A stretch of DNA of 64,000 nt from Aspergillus flavus. Lineage: Eukaryota; Ascomycota; Eurotiomycetes; Eurotiales; Aspergillaceae. The DNA is taken from assembly GCF_009017415.1 (NCBI RefSeq), contig NC_092408.1, forward strand, positions 3,472,001 through 3,536,000. Direction: 5' to 3'. The position numbers were made by a program, and so were the translations under genes. The notes under the pieces are model-generated. The model worked only from the letters and a program-made list of their open reading frames with translations, was not told the DNA's origin and made no database searches. Positions 26,960-38,800 of this stretch are shown here, piece after piece; position 1 is the stretch's first letter, and every line of letters begins with the position of its first letter.

Positions 26960-27877
26960 TCAAAACCCATATAAGGTATTACCCAGCTGTACCCAGTGGG
27001 TCAGTATCCGATGTCTATTCCGTAATGCTGAGGATGAAGAAAGACTTACCCTGTTTAGGGCATAAATAACCTTTTCGATACAGAACTATGTTAGCATCTA
27101 TACTCCAGATTTGATAACGTCAACTAGTGACTCACATCGCGTGTAGTTACCACCTGTATTATACAACTAGTTAGCTTATGTGATATGATCTTTCTTCCTT
27201 TATCATTTGTCTTATATTTCTGTTTGTGTTGTACACAGCGAGAGAGAGGAAAGAGAGAATATCATTACCTTCCTCTGGCGGGAATGAATATCTGATGACT
27301 CAAGAATCAAAGCTAACTGTCTTAAGATCTTCATATCATTAGCAAGTCGACAATGAAGACAACCTTAAATGATGAGAAGGAGATCTGTAGAAAACGAAAT
27401 ACAAATCTAAGTTAGGTAGAACATACCTCTGTTAAACGGTCCCGGATTGCCCTACGGGCTTCGTCGTAAATATCGTTTTTTATTCGGATGATTCCTCCGC
27501 GACGAGCAAGCTTGCTGATTCATGGAATGGACAGGTGTTAGCGAATCTCCATTATACCCGTACGAGTCATCCATCACCGGGGGCGGTTTACCGGATGGCT
27601 GGTCTAGCTACAGCAATAGTCAACATCACAACCTGTCTGTACTGAGCTGGGGATTGGAGACTCACTTATTCCCATAATATTGTCTCGAATCTTCCTGTTT
27701 CCGGTGATTGTTAGTGTATATTAAGCTTGTTTTCGTGGTTGGGTTCAGCGTCGGGATGCCACGGACGGTGAAATTGGTCACTCGGGGAGCTGGAGTGTAG
27801 GACACAGGGTGATTAACATACTTGCGACGTCGACTTTGCCCGATGATCAAGTTTCGAGGGAGGTTAGCTGTATCCAT
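26960..27877 (-). CDS. Divergent histone H4 variant (H4v-like), eight exons
   Basis: Recognised by splicing very small exons (minus): 27877-27822, 27694-27666, 27607-27592, 27514-27427, 27328-27269, 27153-27136, 27070-27050, 26986-26960. Together 315 nt, 104 aa. All introns (127, 58, 77, 98, 115, 65, 63 nt) have GT/AG ends, and most show CTAAC- or TGAC-like branch sites. The product follows the histone fold of H4: KKIRDNIMGITRPAIR, KLARRGG, DIYDEARRAIRDRL, VTTRDVIYALNR and the end GNTLYGF. Against canonical H4 the tail (MDTANLPRNLIIGQSRRR) lacks the repeated GK acetylation sites, loop L2 is about five residues longer, and the final GG is absent. A diverged H4 variant (hH4v) is known from Neurospora; orthology is inference. 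The start ATG is the only in-frame one. No expression evidence. Confidence 0.85.
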
Positions 27878-28786
27878 TGTCTCGAATGGTCAATGAATAG
27901 AGTTGTAGTGCGGTTAGGATGGGTGATGTGGTTGGTTTGTACAGAGAATCTTTAAAGTAGACCTCAGGACTGGAGTAACACCAGGCACCTGTTTCAGATC
28001 ATGGTTTCACGCTTATTGGTGGTCTCCCACCTCTCAAAGCTCATGGGTCTGGTCTCAAAGAAGGCAGAGTGGAAAGTATGGGTGAGAATCTCATATGGTT
28101 GTGTTGTCAGTCTGTCTAGGAGTGTTTCGTGACCGGAAGATCCGCGACGAGTCCAGACTGACAAGGATTCCAAGTGAGTTTCAAGTGAGTGATTGAGAGA
28201 CATAATAGGAAGGAAGAGACGATATCCATGCGTAATTACATTGTGATGTTATGTATCGGAGGAAGGTTTCTTATTCATCGAGTTGTTCACATTCGAGAGA
28301 TAAGACAATGGTGGATGTCTAAGGCAAGCAACCGTGTGGAAGACAAATCCTCCACCATAAGAGACGCGGGATTTGTATAATGGAAGGTTTCATCAGATAA
28401 ATTCAATGTCCCTGAGAACATCGGTAGGCGCTATACATACATGCCTTCCGACAGTATACCATAGAATTCGGCTAAGAAGTTGTTAGATCATGCTGAGTCG
28501 AAACGTAATACACTTGATGAAGATATGTTATAGTCGCTAAAATCTCCCGGAAATCATTCTTTCGTAGTATATTACAACAATCACCCATGATAGGTAACAG
28601 GAACAGAAGAAGCACACGTCTAATTCCGGCCAATGCAATGTCCCAAAGCAAGGCCGTCGCGCGGAGGGTCAAATGTATTATATTTACATGTAGTCGAAAA
28701 CAGAAGGCTACCCACGCTATAAATGCCCGATTTGTATAGTATGTGGACTGCTGCTTCGTAATAGGCCCCTCTCTTAAAGAGCCACC
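27878..28786. other. Region between H4 variant and Arf-GEF gene
   Basis: 909 bp between two minus-strand genes. It should hold the H4-variant promoter and the 3' UTR of the Arf-GEF gene. A 69-codon ATG-initiated minus-strand frame (28203-27994) lies 117 bp upstream of the H4-variant start. It has no recognisable homology and may be a leader ORF or chance. No RNA or repeat recognised. Confidence 0.35.
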
Positions 28787-31700
28787 TTACTCATCTTTTT
28801 GTTCGTCATTACCATCACCACCTTCTGTGATATCTGAGGATGGTTGGTCCTCCTTCGGTTGTTCGTCAGCGGGAGTGTCGTCCTTCGGCAAATCTGGGGA
28901 TGGGGCTGTTGGTGTTAGTGTGGATTGTGCGGGAGGCATTTCAGGAAAGATCTCTTTGAATAAATCTGGTAGAAATCTTTCCAGGCGCTTTCTAGTTTCG
29001 GTCCAGATCTGTTCCTTGTCGGCGTCTTGCGACGGTGGAACCAGATAGCCTCCATCAGCCATGACCAAAATGATATTCTTGAGACTTTCTGGAATAGCCT
29101 CCTCCTACACAGAAGGGTTAGCGGGTGGTGCTATTTCCTTTCATTTCCATCCTTTTGAGGGGAAGACAGAAAGAAAGAGTGGTGATTTCTTACCATACTG
29201 TCTCCCTGGCCACTATTCATCATCCGGTCAAGGATATCGAGTATCTTGAGCCACAGGTCGAGCATTCCACTAGGATTCGGAAGTTGATCGAGATAACGTA
29301 AGAAGATCTTGCAGACCAAAGTGGCTACCTGAACCCGGGTCTCGCCCATTCCGAGAGGGTCAGAGTGGAAGACCTCCGGCTTCAACAGTCGGAGAGTTAG
29401 TGGGAAGAGGACCTGTTCGAAGATTGCGGTCCACTCCTTCTCGTTGGACGAGTTAATATCAACCGAAAGGAGCGACCGCTGCAGAGTCGACACTGCATTG
29501 TGCCGGATGTCCCGGCAAGGGTTAATGCACTGTGCCGTCAAAGAATGGAAAATCGGAGACCAATAGGCGGACCAGGCTATCGGCGAGCATTAGCAAATAT
29601 TTACAGTGTACTGGAAAGCTGTCATGAACCTTCGTCTTCTTCAAGATGCGACTGCTTGATAAGCGCAGGGGCCCGTTGGCTTAAATGATAGATCATATTA
29701 ATGGCCGTTAACCCACGAGTAACGGCTTCATTTTCAGTGCTGGCATCTGTCAATTTCTGTCGGTTTATGCGGTCGTGAGAACGGAGACAAACCTGGACTT
29801 TGGCGGCTTAACACCTTTGGAGCGCCGAGAGTGTGCATCTCGTTGCCGTTCCTCAAGGTAGCCTACACTACCTGCGCTAACGAAATCGTTTGCAAGGCTT
29901 ACAGCGGACTCATAATTATCCCCAGTGATGATGGGTGGCGTCGCGTTCACAATGGTTTGGAGGAGACCAAAAACGAAAGGGGCAGACTCTTTGTGCTGAT
30001 GCAGCCTCTGAAGGATTGACCAGAAATCAGGCGAAATTGTGATTTCATTCCCCAAAAGGCCTGCATGCGAAACGCAACGCGAAAGCCCTTCAATCACGGG
30101 AAGAGCGACACTCTCCAAAATGTCCTGATCAAAGCCTGATATTCCGTGGAGAATGACAGGAACCCGCATGAAAGGTTGATCCTAACACAGAATTAGTCAG
30201 AAATAGGTCTGGAAAGTCAAGGACTGGGACCGTTCATACATGGCTCAACCGTAGCAAATTCAACAGATAATAAATGATTCGCGACAAAGCCAGGGGGTGT
30301 AAGTTTCTCGCATCTCGCATGAAGGCTTGTAAGGAAGCCAGTAGTCTCTCGCCAACTGCCTCTAGTGTTGTTTGATCGCGAAGGGCTAGGATGGTCGCTA
30401 GTTCTAGGAGATATATCATTCCAGGATCATAGTTTGACTTGTTAGCGTCGAGTCTGCCATTTGCCGACCTCGACGGTCGTTCCGATTTTACGACAATGAC
30501 TGCTGGAGCAGACTCTTCAGGCAAGAGTGTCAACACCGTATCCACGACTGTGGAAACCGTCGACAAGGGCAGTGACCTAATACTCCTCATGAATATTACT
30601 ATTGTACCGACAGGGGCCAAGGGTACTACTCACTTGATATTAGCCAAAACGTCATTGATCGAACACGCTGTTACACAGTCCACAGTGCAAAGGGTGTTGT
30701 CAAGCTCCTCGTCCGACGGCTCCGGGGGATCATCGGCCGCATAACTGGAAAGGTAAGATGTAAAAGCAGAGAGTAACCCGGCTTCATTTCCTCGCACATC
30801 ACGGTCCACAACTTGTGACGGGGGCTGCAAGGGAATCGGGGGGATCTCAAGTTCAGCATTAAGGCTGGTGTCGAATGGCGGAATAAGGGAATTGATGAAC
30901 AGATTGCTGAGAATCCGGACAATATACTCCCAGCTTCGTTGCACTGTAGCTTCGTTGCCAGCAAGCACCCGGAAGAGAACCACTGTAGCCAGCTGTGCTC
31001 GGAAATCCCTTCCAAACTTCACGGCCAGCTCGCTGACCATGACACGTTGCTTGCCGGCCTGTACCTCTGTGTTAAGAGAGGTGCTTGGAGGCTTGTCTGT
31101 CGCCAACGTGCTGATGGAGGCGAGGCAAAAGACGATGCGATCAAATGCCTCCGTCAGTCCATATCGAGCAGCTATTTGGGCGCATTGATCGAAGCCCGTG
31201 ACGACACGAGAATATACAGCATCGTCAGAGGCAGACATAAAGACGTACGAAAGGGTAGCAACAACGGGCTTCCAAGTCGCTTCAAACATTTCCGCGTCGT
31301 AGATGTTTGTCTCACCGATTGCCAGTTCTCCAGCGGTAGTTGACTTTAACAAGAGCTCCCGCCATGCAAAGTCAAATGCATGTTTATTATCATGCTCATC
31401 CGGCAAGATAATCTCGTTCTGTTTAATAGAGTCGTAGATCTGTTGAAGGAACTCGGGAGCGAAGTCTTTTCCTGCGTTGACTCCTCGCAGGTTCTTTGAG
31501 AAGTCTGCACAGGACATGCGATTGGCTGACTTGACGTTGGGGTTATAAAGCTCTGTGTTCAGCATGATAATGGCATATGTTAGGACAAATAATGCGTCTT
31601 TATCAGCAACCTCTGGAGGCTGTGCTTTTTGCATGAACTTCTCCGTAAATGTCGTTATAATCCTCTCAATAAGAGGGGATTCGCCAGGCAAACGGAATGC

Positions 31701-33806
31701 GCCAAGAAGATCCCTAAGCCCATCAACCACCGTTTTCCCTGAAAAATCGAGGAGATCGACGAACGCATCCAGAAGCTGCTCGTTGTTCCGTTTGGAGATG
31801 AATTCACCCAGGACTTTCTTGGAGATGCGGGTCGTTTGTCTCAGGAACTTGGCCACCGAAGTAGGATCATCTGGATTCTCGACGACACCCTGTGCTGCAA
31901 GATAAGCGATTCCACCCTTGGGGTCCTCATTGAATTTCTGGGCGCCGTGGATGATCGTCCTCTTCGTTCTACGCTGGCTCCTCAGGAGCTCAATTGACGG
32001 AAAGCCTTCATGTACCGGTTCATCATCCAATCTATCAAATATGAACTGGACGTAGCCTAAAAGCGCATCCAAACAGAGTGGTGGCACGTTGGTCGTGCTC
32101 CATGTGGCGGAGTCGGGGAACGCACTCCGTGATAGCAACCCGACCATATCCTCACAAAGGTCCGCTCGGTCAACATCGCAGTCATAGTTAATAAATAGCT
32201 CCACCATGAAGCTCGGAATTCTTGCTAGCACGCCGATGCTTTCCACCATGGCTTCTCGAGCCTCGGGCTTCCTGGAACCCCCCTCCAGGCCTAGTTTCTG
32301 CCTATCTTTCACCGGTACTGGCGTGGATCTTCCACTGTTAGTTTGTGAAGGAGAGGGTTTTACCAGCTTAGGCGCCTGCGGTACTCCACTGTAGAGGGCC
32401 GGATCAATACCCGGCTCTTTCGGTATTTCAACCCGTGGATGGAGACAGGCGACCAAGTATGAAAGGTATAGTTCTTGCTGGAGTTTCAGGGCGGAGCGAC
32501 AGGTCAACAGCAACGTACCGGCGACCTTAAGGGACCCGGTCAGTATCGGCATGTTCTCGGACCGAACCAGCTGGAAGAGGTGCCGGCAGAGATCATTCTG
32601 AGCTAACGTAGCCAAGCTGGGGTGTCTGGTAATAGAAGGGCCCGCGACTTCCAGAGCCACATCGATAATCCTTAGCGCCATAACTCTCATCGGATCTGTA
32701 TGTTGCCGGTTATGGGGGTCCAAAAGGTCGATCAACACACGGAATAGCTCCTTGATAGAAGCTAGGGAATATGGCTTGACTTCATCTCCGAGATCGTCCT
32801 GCGGGTTGGGGGGAGCTGTAACAGCAGTTCCACTAAGCGCTGGCTCCGAAGGTTCATCCCCACTGTTACGTTCACGATCCGGTGTCGCAGTGTCCGCACC
32901 CATGGCGGAAAGGTGTTGGGAGGTGACTGTGTTCCCATCGACAGAAGGGTCCATTTTGAGATTGGTCGGCTCACTGTCGCCCACGGCAGGGTCCGGGGCA
33001 TCCAAGTCGGCTGCTACGTCTAAGTGCGATAGTCGCATAAAGATAACCTGACACATGTTGACCATAGCCATCTCAGCCGATCTCCGCAGGACTTCCGACA
33101 GGCGGACTTGACAGCACATGCTTAGGCCAGTCTCCATCATTTCGCAGACACTCTCGTCACCAAGCAAGTCGCCCTCCGGCCGAGACAAGATGCCCTCCAT
33201 CAATTTAAGGATCCTCAGGAGGACGATTTCATCCGCAGCGGAGTCACTGGCTTCGAATCGGCAATGGGTGATTGCGGCGGACAGAAGCTGCATCGCCATG
33301 GACAGTCGCGGAGAGTCCTGGCTGATAATATTATAGGCAAAGAACTTGGTCAGCGCGACCAATGCCAGAGAGGTAATTGCGGCGGAGGTCGATGAGGAAC
33401 GAATCACTTGTAGGAATGGATGAAGCAAAGCGGGTGTGTCAAAGGTCCTAATGTCTCTGCAGTCCTTCAGATCACTCCGTAGTCGTGAAAAAGCAGATAT
33501 GAGCGGATTGTCCTGCATGCTCTTGCCTTTCTTTCCCCTCAGACCCCATCGGTTTGCCAGGGCGTGATCTTCATCGACGGCGGATGGCCTGGACTTGGAG
33601 CGAGACGTTGAAGTACCATTGCGGGGGCTAGGGGGAGCAGATGTATCGCGATCGTAGACTCGAGAGGCCGCACCACCGCCCAATATGGCTGAGACTGAGG
33701 AATGAGCCCAGCGAGCATGCTTGCGCATAGCCGAGGTGACGGTGATACATTCTGTAGTCACCAACGCGACCGGATCGACCGCAATGGGCAAAGAGGAGGA
33801 TGACAT
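28787..33806 (-). CDS. geaA: Golgi Arf guanine nucleotide exchange factor (GBF1/Gea family)
   Basis: Activates Arf1 at the early Golgi for COPI coat recruitment; essential for secretion and polarised growth in hyphae. Exons (minus): 33806-30634, 30576-30240, 30181-29793, 29739-29630, 29576-29194, 29104-28787, giving 1,569 aa; introns 53-89 nt. The start was set at MSSSSLPIAVDPV (33806): the frame stays open upstream, but this ATG matches the family N-terminus. The N-terminal DCB/HUS region precedes a Sec7 domain with FRLPGES, whose Glu (about residue 709) is the catalytic finger, and IIMLNTELYNPNVKSANRMS. HDS helical domains and an acidic, proline-rich C-terminus ending DGNDEQKDE follow. The intron at 29740-29792 uses the second nearby AG to keep frame. 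Divergent with the Bud3-like gene across about 2 kb. Confidence 0.94.
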
Positions 33807-34585
33807 GTCTGGTCGTGAGAGAAGGCAAAGGGGTGGGAAATAAGCGAATGGCGGGATTAAGGTTACCCAACGAACGAGCAATATCAAAACATGGCCCTTC
33901 CCCTTGTTGAGACGAAAGGAAAGAAAGGGCGACTGGGGACGTCGAGATCAAAGTCAAGCGGAACACAACAGCATGTCTTCTTTTGCTTGCTCCGGGCGGA
34001 GTTGACTTGCTTTACCTGATCCGGTTTAGTGGGGCTAGTAGTAGCCTAAGCCTTTTGGGCCTCCAGGGCATGGTAATCATCAATATTTCCGGTACGGGGG
34101 ATACTGGTAGGGATGGTCGGTTGGGTACCGACTCAATACCCCAAGGTATGGTAAATGCTTACTCCGTAGGTAGTACATACTTATGATTACTTAGATTTAG
34201 TATTCTTCAAGTAATGATCGATGACTACCTTACTACTTTAGGTAGTATAGGCTAGATGGGTAGGTACCGAAGTAAACACCTCCTTAAACTATGATTTATT
34301 TTCGGTAACTTCAATATTATCAGATCGCTAGATAGTCGCTGGAGTAACTTCCGTCAGTCCCAATTCGGGAATACAAATGCAAGGAGAAAAACGAGCAAGA
34401 AGTTTGAATAGGAGGTAACTTTTGTTGATCAACTGGTTAATATAGATAAAGTGATATTCTCCTACTACCCTTACTTGAAAGCCCGGCAGTACAGGAGATA
34501 CTAAGGATACACCCCGATCGGGTTGATGGATAAGTTATCAGATTCCTCTGTACTAAATTCATTGGTGTTATAAAAGCCGTGTGGG

Positions 34586-34606
34586 AAAAAAAAAAAAAAA
34601 AAAAAA
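34586..34606. repeat. Poly(A) run, 21 nt
   Basis: Uninterrupted A21 in intergenic DNA between geaA and bud3. No adjacent target-site duplication or retroelement sequence seen. Confidence 0.9.
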
Positions 34607-35756
34607 GATCCGATGAACAACAGGGACTAGCGGGATGGATCTAAGGATATCGGGATCTTATCCATGGTTGAGTCCAGGCGGTGAAGGGCGAAGAGTTAAA
34701 TCGATGCTAAATCGGATTAGAGCTTCAGTTCCCCACCTTTCAAGACGATGCCTAACAACTCCATCAAGCTTAGTTTTGGGTCTCAATTCCCTTGTTTTTG
34801 ACTCATTTCCTTGCAGGTTATTGATTTCTATCTGTGATCTTATTTTTTTTTATTTTTTTTCTCTCCTTCTCGGAAGATTAATCGGCGCTTGGTTGGGAAG
34901 GAAAATATCAAAGGGTCAACACGTGTCCGAGGGTGAGTTGATACGTAGTTGTTTATCGATGAGGGGAAAGAAACTAGTCCGTTCTTTTCTTTCCTCTCCC
35001 ATTTTACTTAAAAAGCAATCGTCAGTTGTTGAGTGTATTTAAAAACTGATTACTTTTATTTGAATTGAAAGATATACTATATTTACTTCCTGATCGTCAA
35101 ACCTATCCGTTTACTTGAGTGGTAAGTGGAAATGAAATAGTAGATTGATTGTTTATGATTATTATTAGCAGCACATCCAAGGGGAGAGAGAGGGTAAAAA
35201 AAATAAAAAACCTCCCCCGCGCAGGACGACCGAACCCACTTCAAGTCTCACGCTCTCACTCCCCCCGTGGCCCCGACTACTAGTCGATTCGGCTTGCGAC
35301 TTTCCCCTCCCTCATCACTTTTACCCCCTCCAAGTCTGCATATGATTCCGGTCGCTAACGTTTGATGTGCGCAAATCACCTGCAGCCTTCCTTACACTTG
35401 TCTCTCCAACAACCGCTGTATCTATTCCTAACCCACATAAACAACAGCCCCTCGGTCTCATGAGCCCGTGTGGGTTGCGCCAACAAACGCGTCTTGCGAT
35501 TATCATCTCACTCTGCTTTCCCATGGAGGGTAATCCTTCGCTTCCTCTGTGGACTGCATGAGGACCATCGTTCGCTACTGTCATTCTCTTTGCGACCTGA
35601 TTATTATGTCTCCTGCCCAGTATCGCTTTCTTTCTCTCTAGACGACTGGGACTGGGTACAACTCTCACTAATTTGGTGTCATTCTTTGAAACCGCTTCGG
35701 TCTTTTACTTAGTGACTTATATTTTGTAAATCGCGGACTCTCGTTCTTTACTCACC

Positions 35757-35778
35757 TTTTTTTTTTTTTTTTTTTTTT
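35757..35778. repeat. Poly(T) run, 22 nt
   Basis: Uninterrupted T22 about 105 bp before the bud3 start codon. Poly(dA:dT) tracts of this kind often exclude nucleosomes in fungal promoters; a promoter role here is inference. Confidence 0.9.
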
Positions 35779-35883
35779 GTCTTAATCGACTGATTTAATT
35801 TATCGACCTTCGCTTCTTCTATTTCCTACCTCGTACTTTCCAATACCCCGTTGCGCGCGATCTCGGCTTCCTCAACGACCATT

Positions 35884-38800
35884 ATGGCGACCGTGACCAA
35901 CGCTCCATCGGACCTGCCGTTAGAGCAACTTACACTCTACCAGGCTTCCGACCCATACCTGTCGTCCATATTCGTCTTCTATGGCCCCGTTGCAACGGCA
36001 AATGCCACCGTCAGCAGCTCGCGCATCCAGGCGCATATCTTGACCCCCGCAGGCTTCCAGAGCTATCCACGAATTACCATTTCGCCCGCCGCACCGTTAT
36101 ATGCCGCAGTCAATCATCTACCCCGCGAGAAACAAGGCGATGAGGTGTGTCGAGGTCTTGCCGTCAGTATGCTGAAGTACTTCGCAGAGCTGTCCGAGCC
36201 CGCCAAGGAGTGCTTGCAAGCGATAGCACGTGCGGGGAAGGCAGGTGGAAATATCCCCAAGATGTTCGATGAGATGCATGCGGCGGATTTAGCGAATCGC
36301 ATGGTCAAGGTGGAGCATAAAACGGACATACTCCGCGATATACGGGGCGCGTTCCAAGAGCGCAAGGTTCCATGGGTTGACATCGACGTTATGCTTCCGC
36401 CGGGGACTATCCAACCTCCTTCGCGGCCCGACAATGATGGCCTTGATGACGACAATGCCGATTTCGAGGATACTCCAGATCTTCAGTACGGGCAATATAC
36501 GTCTCTCATCCGAGGCTTGGGGGCGCCAATGTTCCTGCCAACGTCGCGGCTAAAACGAGCGCCATCGCAACCCACGAACGTGAGCAAGTCCAAAGTGTTC
36601 ACCAAAAGCCAGAAACAGGACTTCCGTCTAAAGATGTGTGAATTTGTGGACACGGAGGAGAGATATGTGAATAAGCTTTATACTCTTGTGCGCCATGTGG
36701 CGGAGGAGTACCGGCTGAAAGCTCAAGGAAGGGGGCCCTCGAGTACTAGCCCTGATGAGGCCGCTCTGGCCACTCTATTCCCCCCCTGTCTTAATGAGAT
36801 TCTCGACGTCAATATGGGTTTCCTAGAAGTGATACGTCAGGTACTTGAAGATACCGAGAAGGAGGCCATTGAAGATATCACAGTCGACACGGAACTCTTG
36901 TCGTCTGTATCGCAACGACACTCATCGAAGGAGGAGGGAGATGCAGTTGGCGCCGTCGCCTTCGCGCACGCCCTCATTGAGTGGTTCCCCCGATTCTCCG
37001 ATCCTTATGCAGACTATATGCGTGCCCATACAGGATTTACCCAAACACTTAATTCGTTCATGAGGGACAAACAATCCAGCTTTTCGAGGCGTGTCCATGA
37101 CACCGGGGAGCAATTGCTACGGTCACTGCTAATGGAGCCTGTCCAACGGTTACCCCGTTACAGTCTCTTAATCGACACTATGACGAGCAGTCTTCCTTTG
37201 ATACACCCGGCCGTCCGACCATTCCTGAAAGCGCGAGACATCATCAAGGATATATGTTCGCTAGATGATCCTTCATCGACGAACCATGATCAAAGCTTCC
37301 GCCGACTAAAGGAGTTAGTCGATGGTTGGCCATCAACCATATTGCCAACTGGTCGTCTGATAACAGCTGTCGATTTCTACGAGCTGTCACCGCCATATCA
37401 GCTAGACAATCCGGGCTCCGATCCTACCGCTGGTATTATGTTGATATACAAGAACTGCCTGGTACTACTGTCGAAAATCCCTGGCAGCAAGACAACCGCA
37501 CGCGGTCTGTTGGCCGAATTGGACAACGCGGCATCAGCAGCCAATGGCCCGGGTGGCTCATTACCATCAACTGATATCCGTGTGGTGCAAGTATATGATC
37601 TCCACACTGTGCGTTGCATGCAATCCACGTGCGGACGGATCTTGTTCCTGTCACCTACATCGGTGAAGTCGCGTCCAAATCAAAATACAACCGTTGATCT
37701 TCTGGCCTTGGAGCCGGCTTCCATGTATGAGGGCCGGGCCAGTCGAGTGATTGAAGAGATTGTAAAGGCAAAAATCGAGGGCAGGTTCTCCGAAAGTGAG
37801 CGAGAAAGCGGCAAATGGTCTCTCCGGAGTCCCACGGGAACTGTTGGAAATATCGGCATCTTGGCATGTGTGTTCGAGGAGGAACCGAGTGCTGCAGTGA
37901 ATCGAACCGGTCTGTCGAAAGTAAGGGTCGAGTTTGACATCCCAAAACCGCTTCGCAGCAAGTTGTTGAACAGTCCAGATTTGGAGGTGATTGTGTCCGT
38001 ATCTTTGTCGAGTGAAGACCAGTATCGAGTGGACATAGACTCAGTAGTTGGTATCGCTTCCTCAGATATCGTTACAGTGGATAGCTTTGTTCCTGTGCTG
38101 TCCAAACGCCGTAAGTATACAACAATGAAGAAACCCCCTTTCGTGCGAGTACCGGTCTTTCGCTGACGGCTGTAGTCCTGAATTTGCTTTTACCGTTGCA
38201 TGGCACCCAAAACCGGACCATGACCGAGTCAATTGTGCTCTCCAACTTTGACATACTTCGCTACCTTTCGGGCCATCTCATTGCGCAGCTCAAGGTCCCT
38301 CGTACCTTTCGCCCTCCGTCACCCTCAAAACTGCTCTCGAGTCTTCTGGGTGGTAACCAATCAAGAGAAGGCACACCAAGTGTCAAGGCACCGAATTCTG
38401 CAACTCTATTGGGTGAATTTCCCAAGATGCCTCCCCCACGGTCCAGCGTCTCACGTTCCAATACCCTACCTTCGGTTTTCCCAGGCAAAGAAGAGAAGAA
38501 AGAAGATCCCGTACCCAAGATTTCCGTTGTTGGAACAACATCTTCGAAAGGCTCAGAAAGCCCGTTCAGTGTCTTGGAACAGAGCTTCGCTGCGTACGTT
38601 CTATCCCTTCAGTCCCGCAGTGGGAACATCGTTGGGCGGACACTTCGGGGGAGAGACAACGTTGATCGAGCTGCAGTCAATGAGCTGTACAATGTCTTGT
38701 TAGAAGATCCCGGACAAATCCAGGCAGCAGCTGAAGTACCCGTCGACACACTTTTCGTAGCCTTCGAGACGTTCATGGCAAACGCATGGCAGGAGCAAAT

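Larger units (their letters stand above)
33807..35883. promoter_or_regulatory. Large divergent intergenic region geaA / bud3
   Basis: About 2.1 kb with no supported gene. It contains an A21 run (34586-34606), a T22 run (35757-35778), a TACTCCGTA 9-mer (34160-34168) and a small inverted repeat ACTACCT/AGGTAGT (34224-34230 and 34240-34246). If bud3 transcription starts far upstream, its leader would contain upstream ATGs, for example a 27-codon uORF at 35558-35641. CT-rich DNA precedes the bud3 ATG, as in many fungal promoters. Confidence 0.4.

Noticed and set aside
27994..28203. 69-codon minus-strand ORF with ATG upstream of the H4 variant
   Set aside because: No homology or conserved pattern recognised, and no splice route joins it in frame to the H4 variant start; probably chance or leader sequence.
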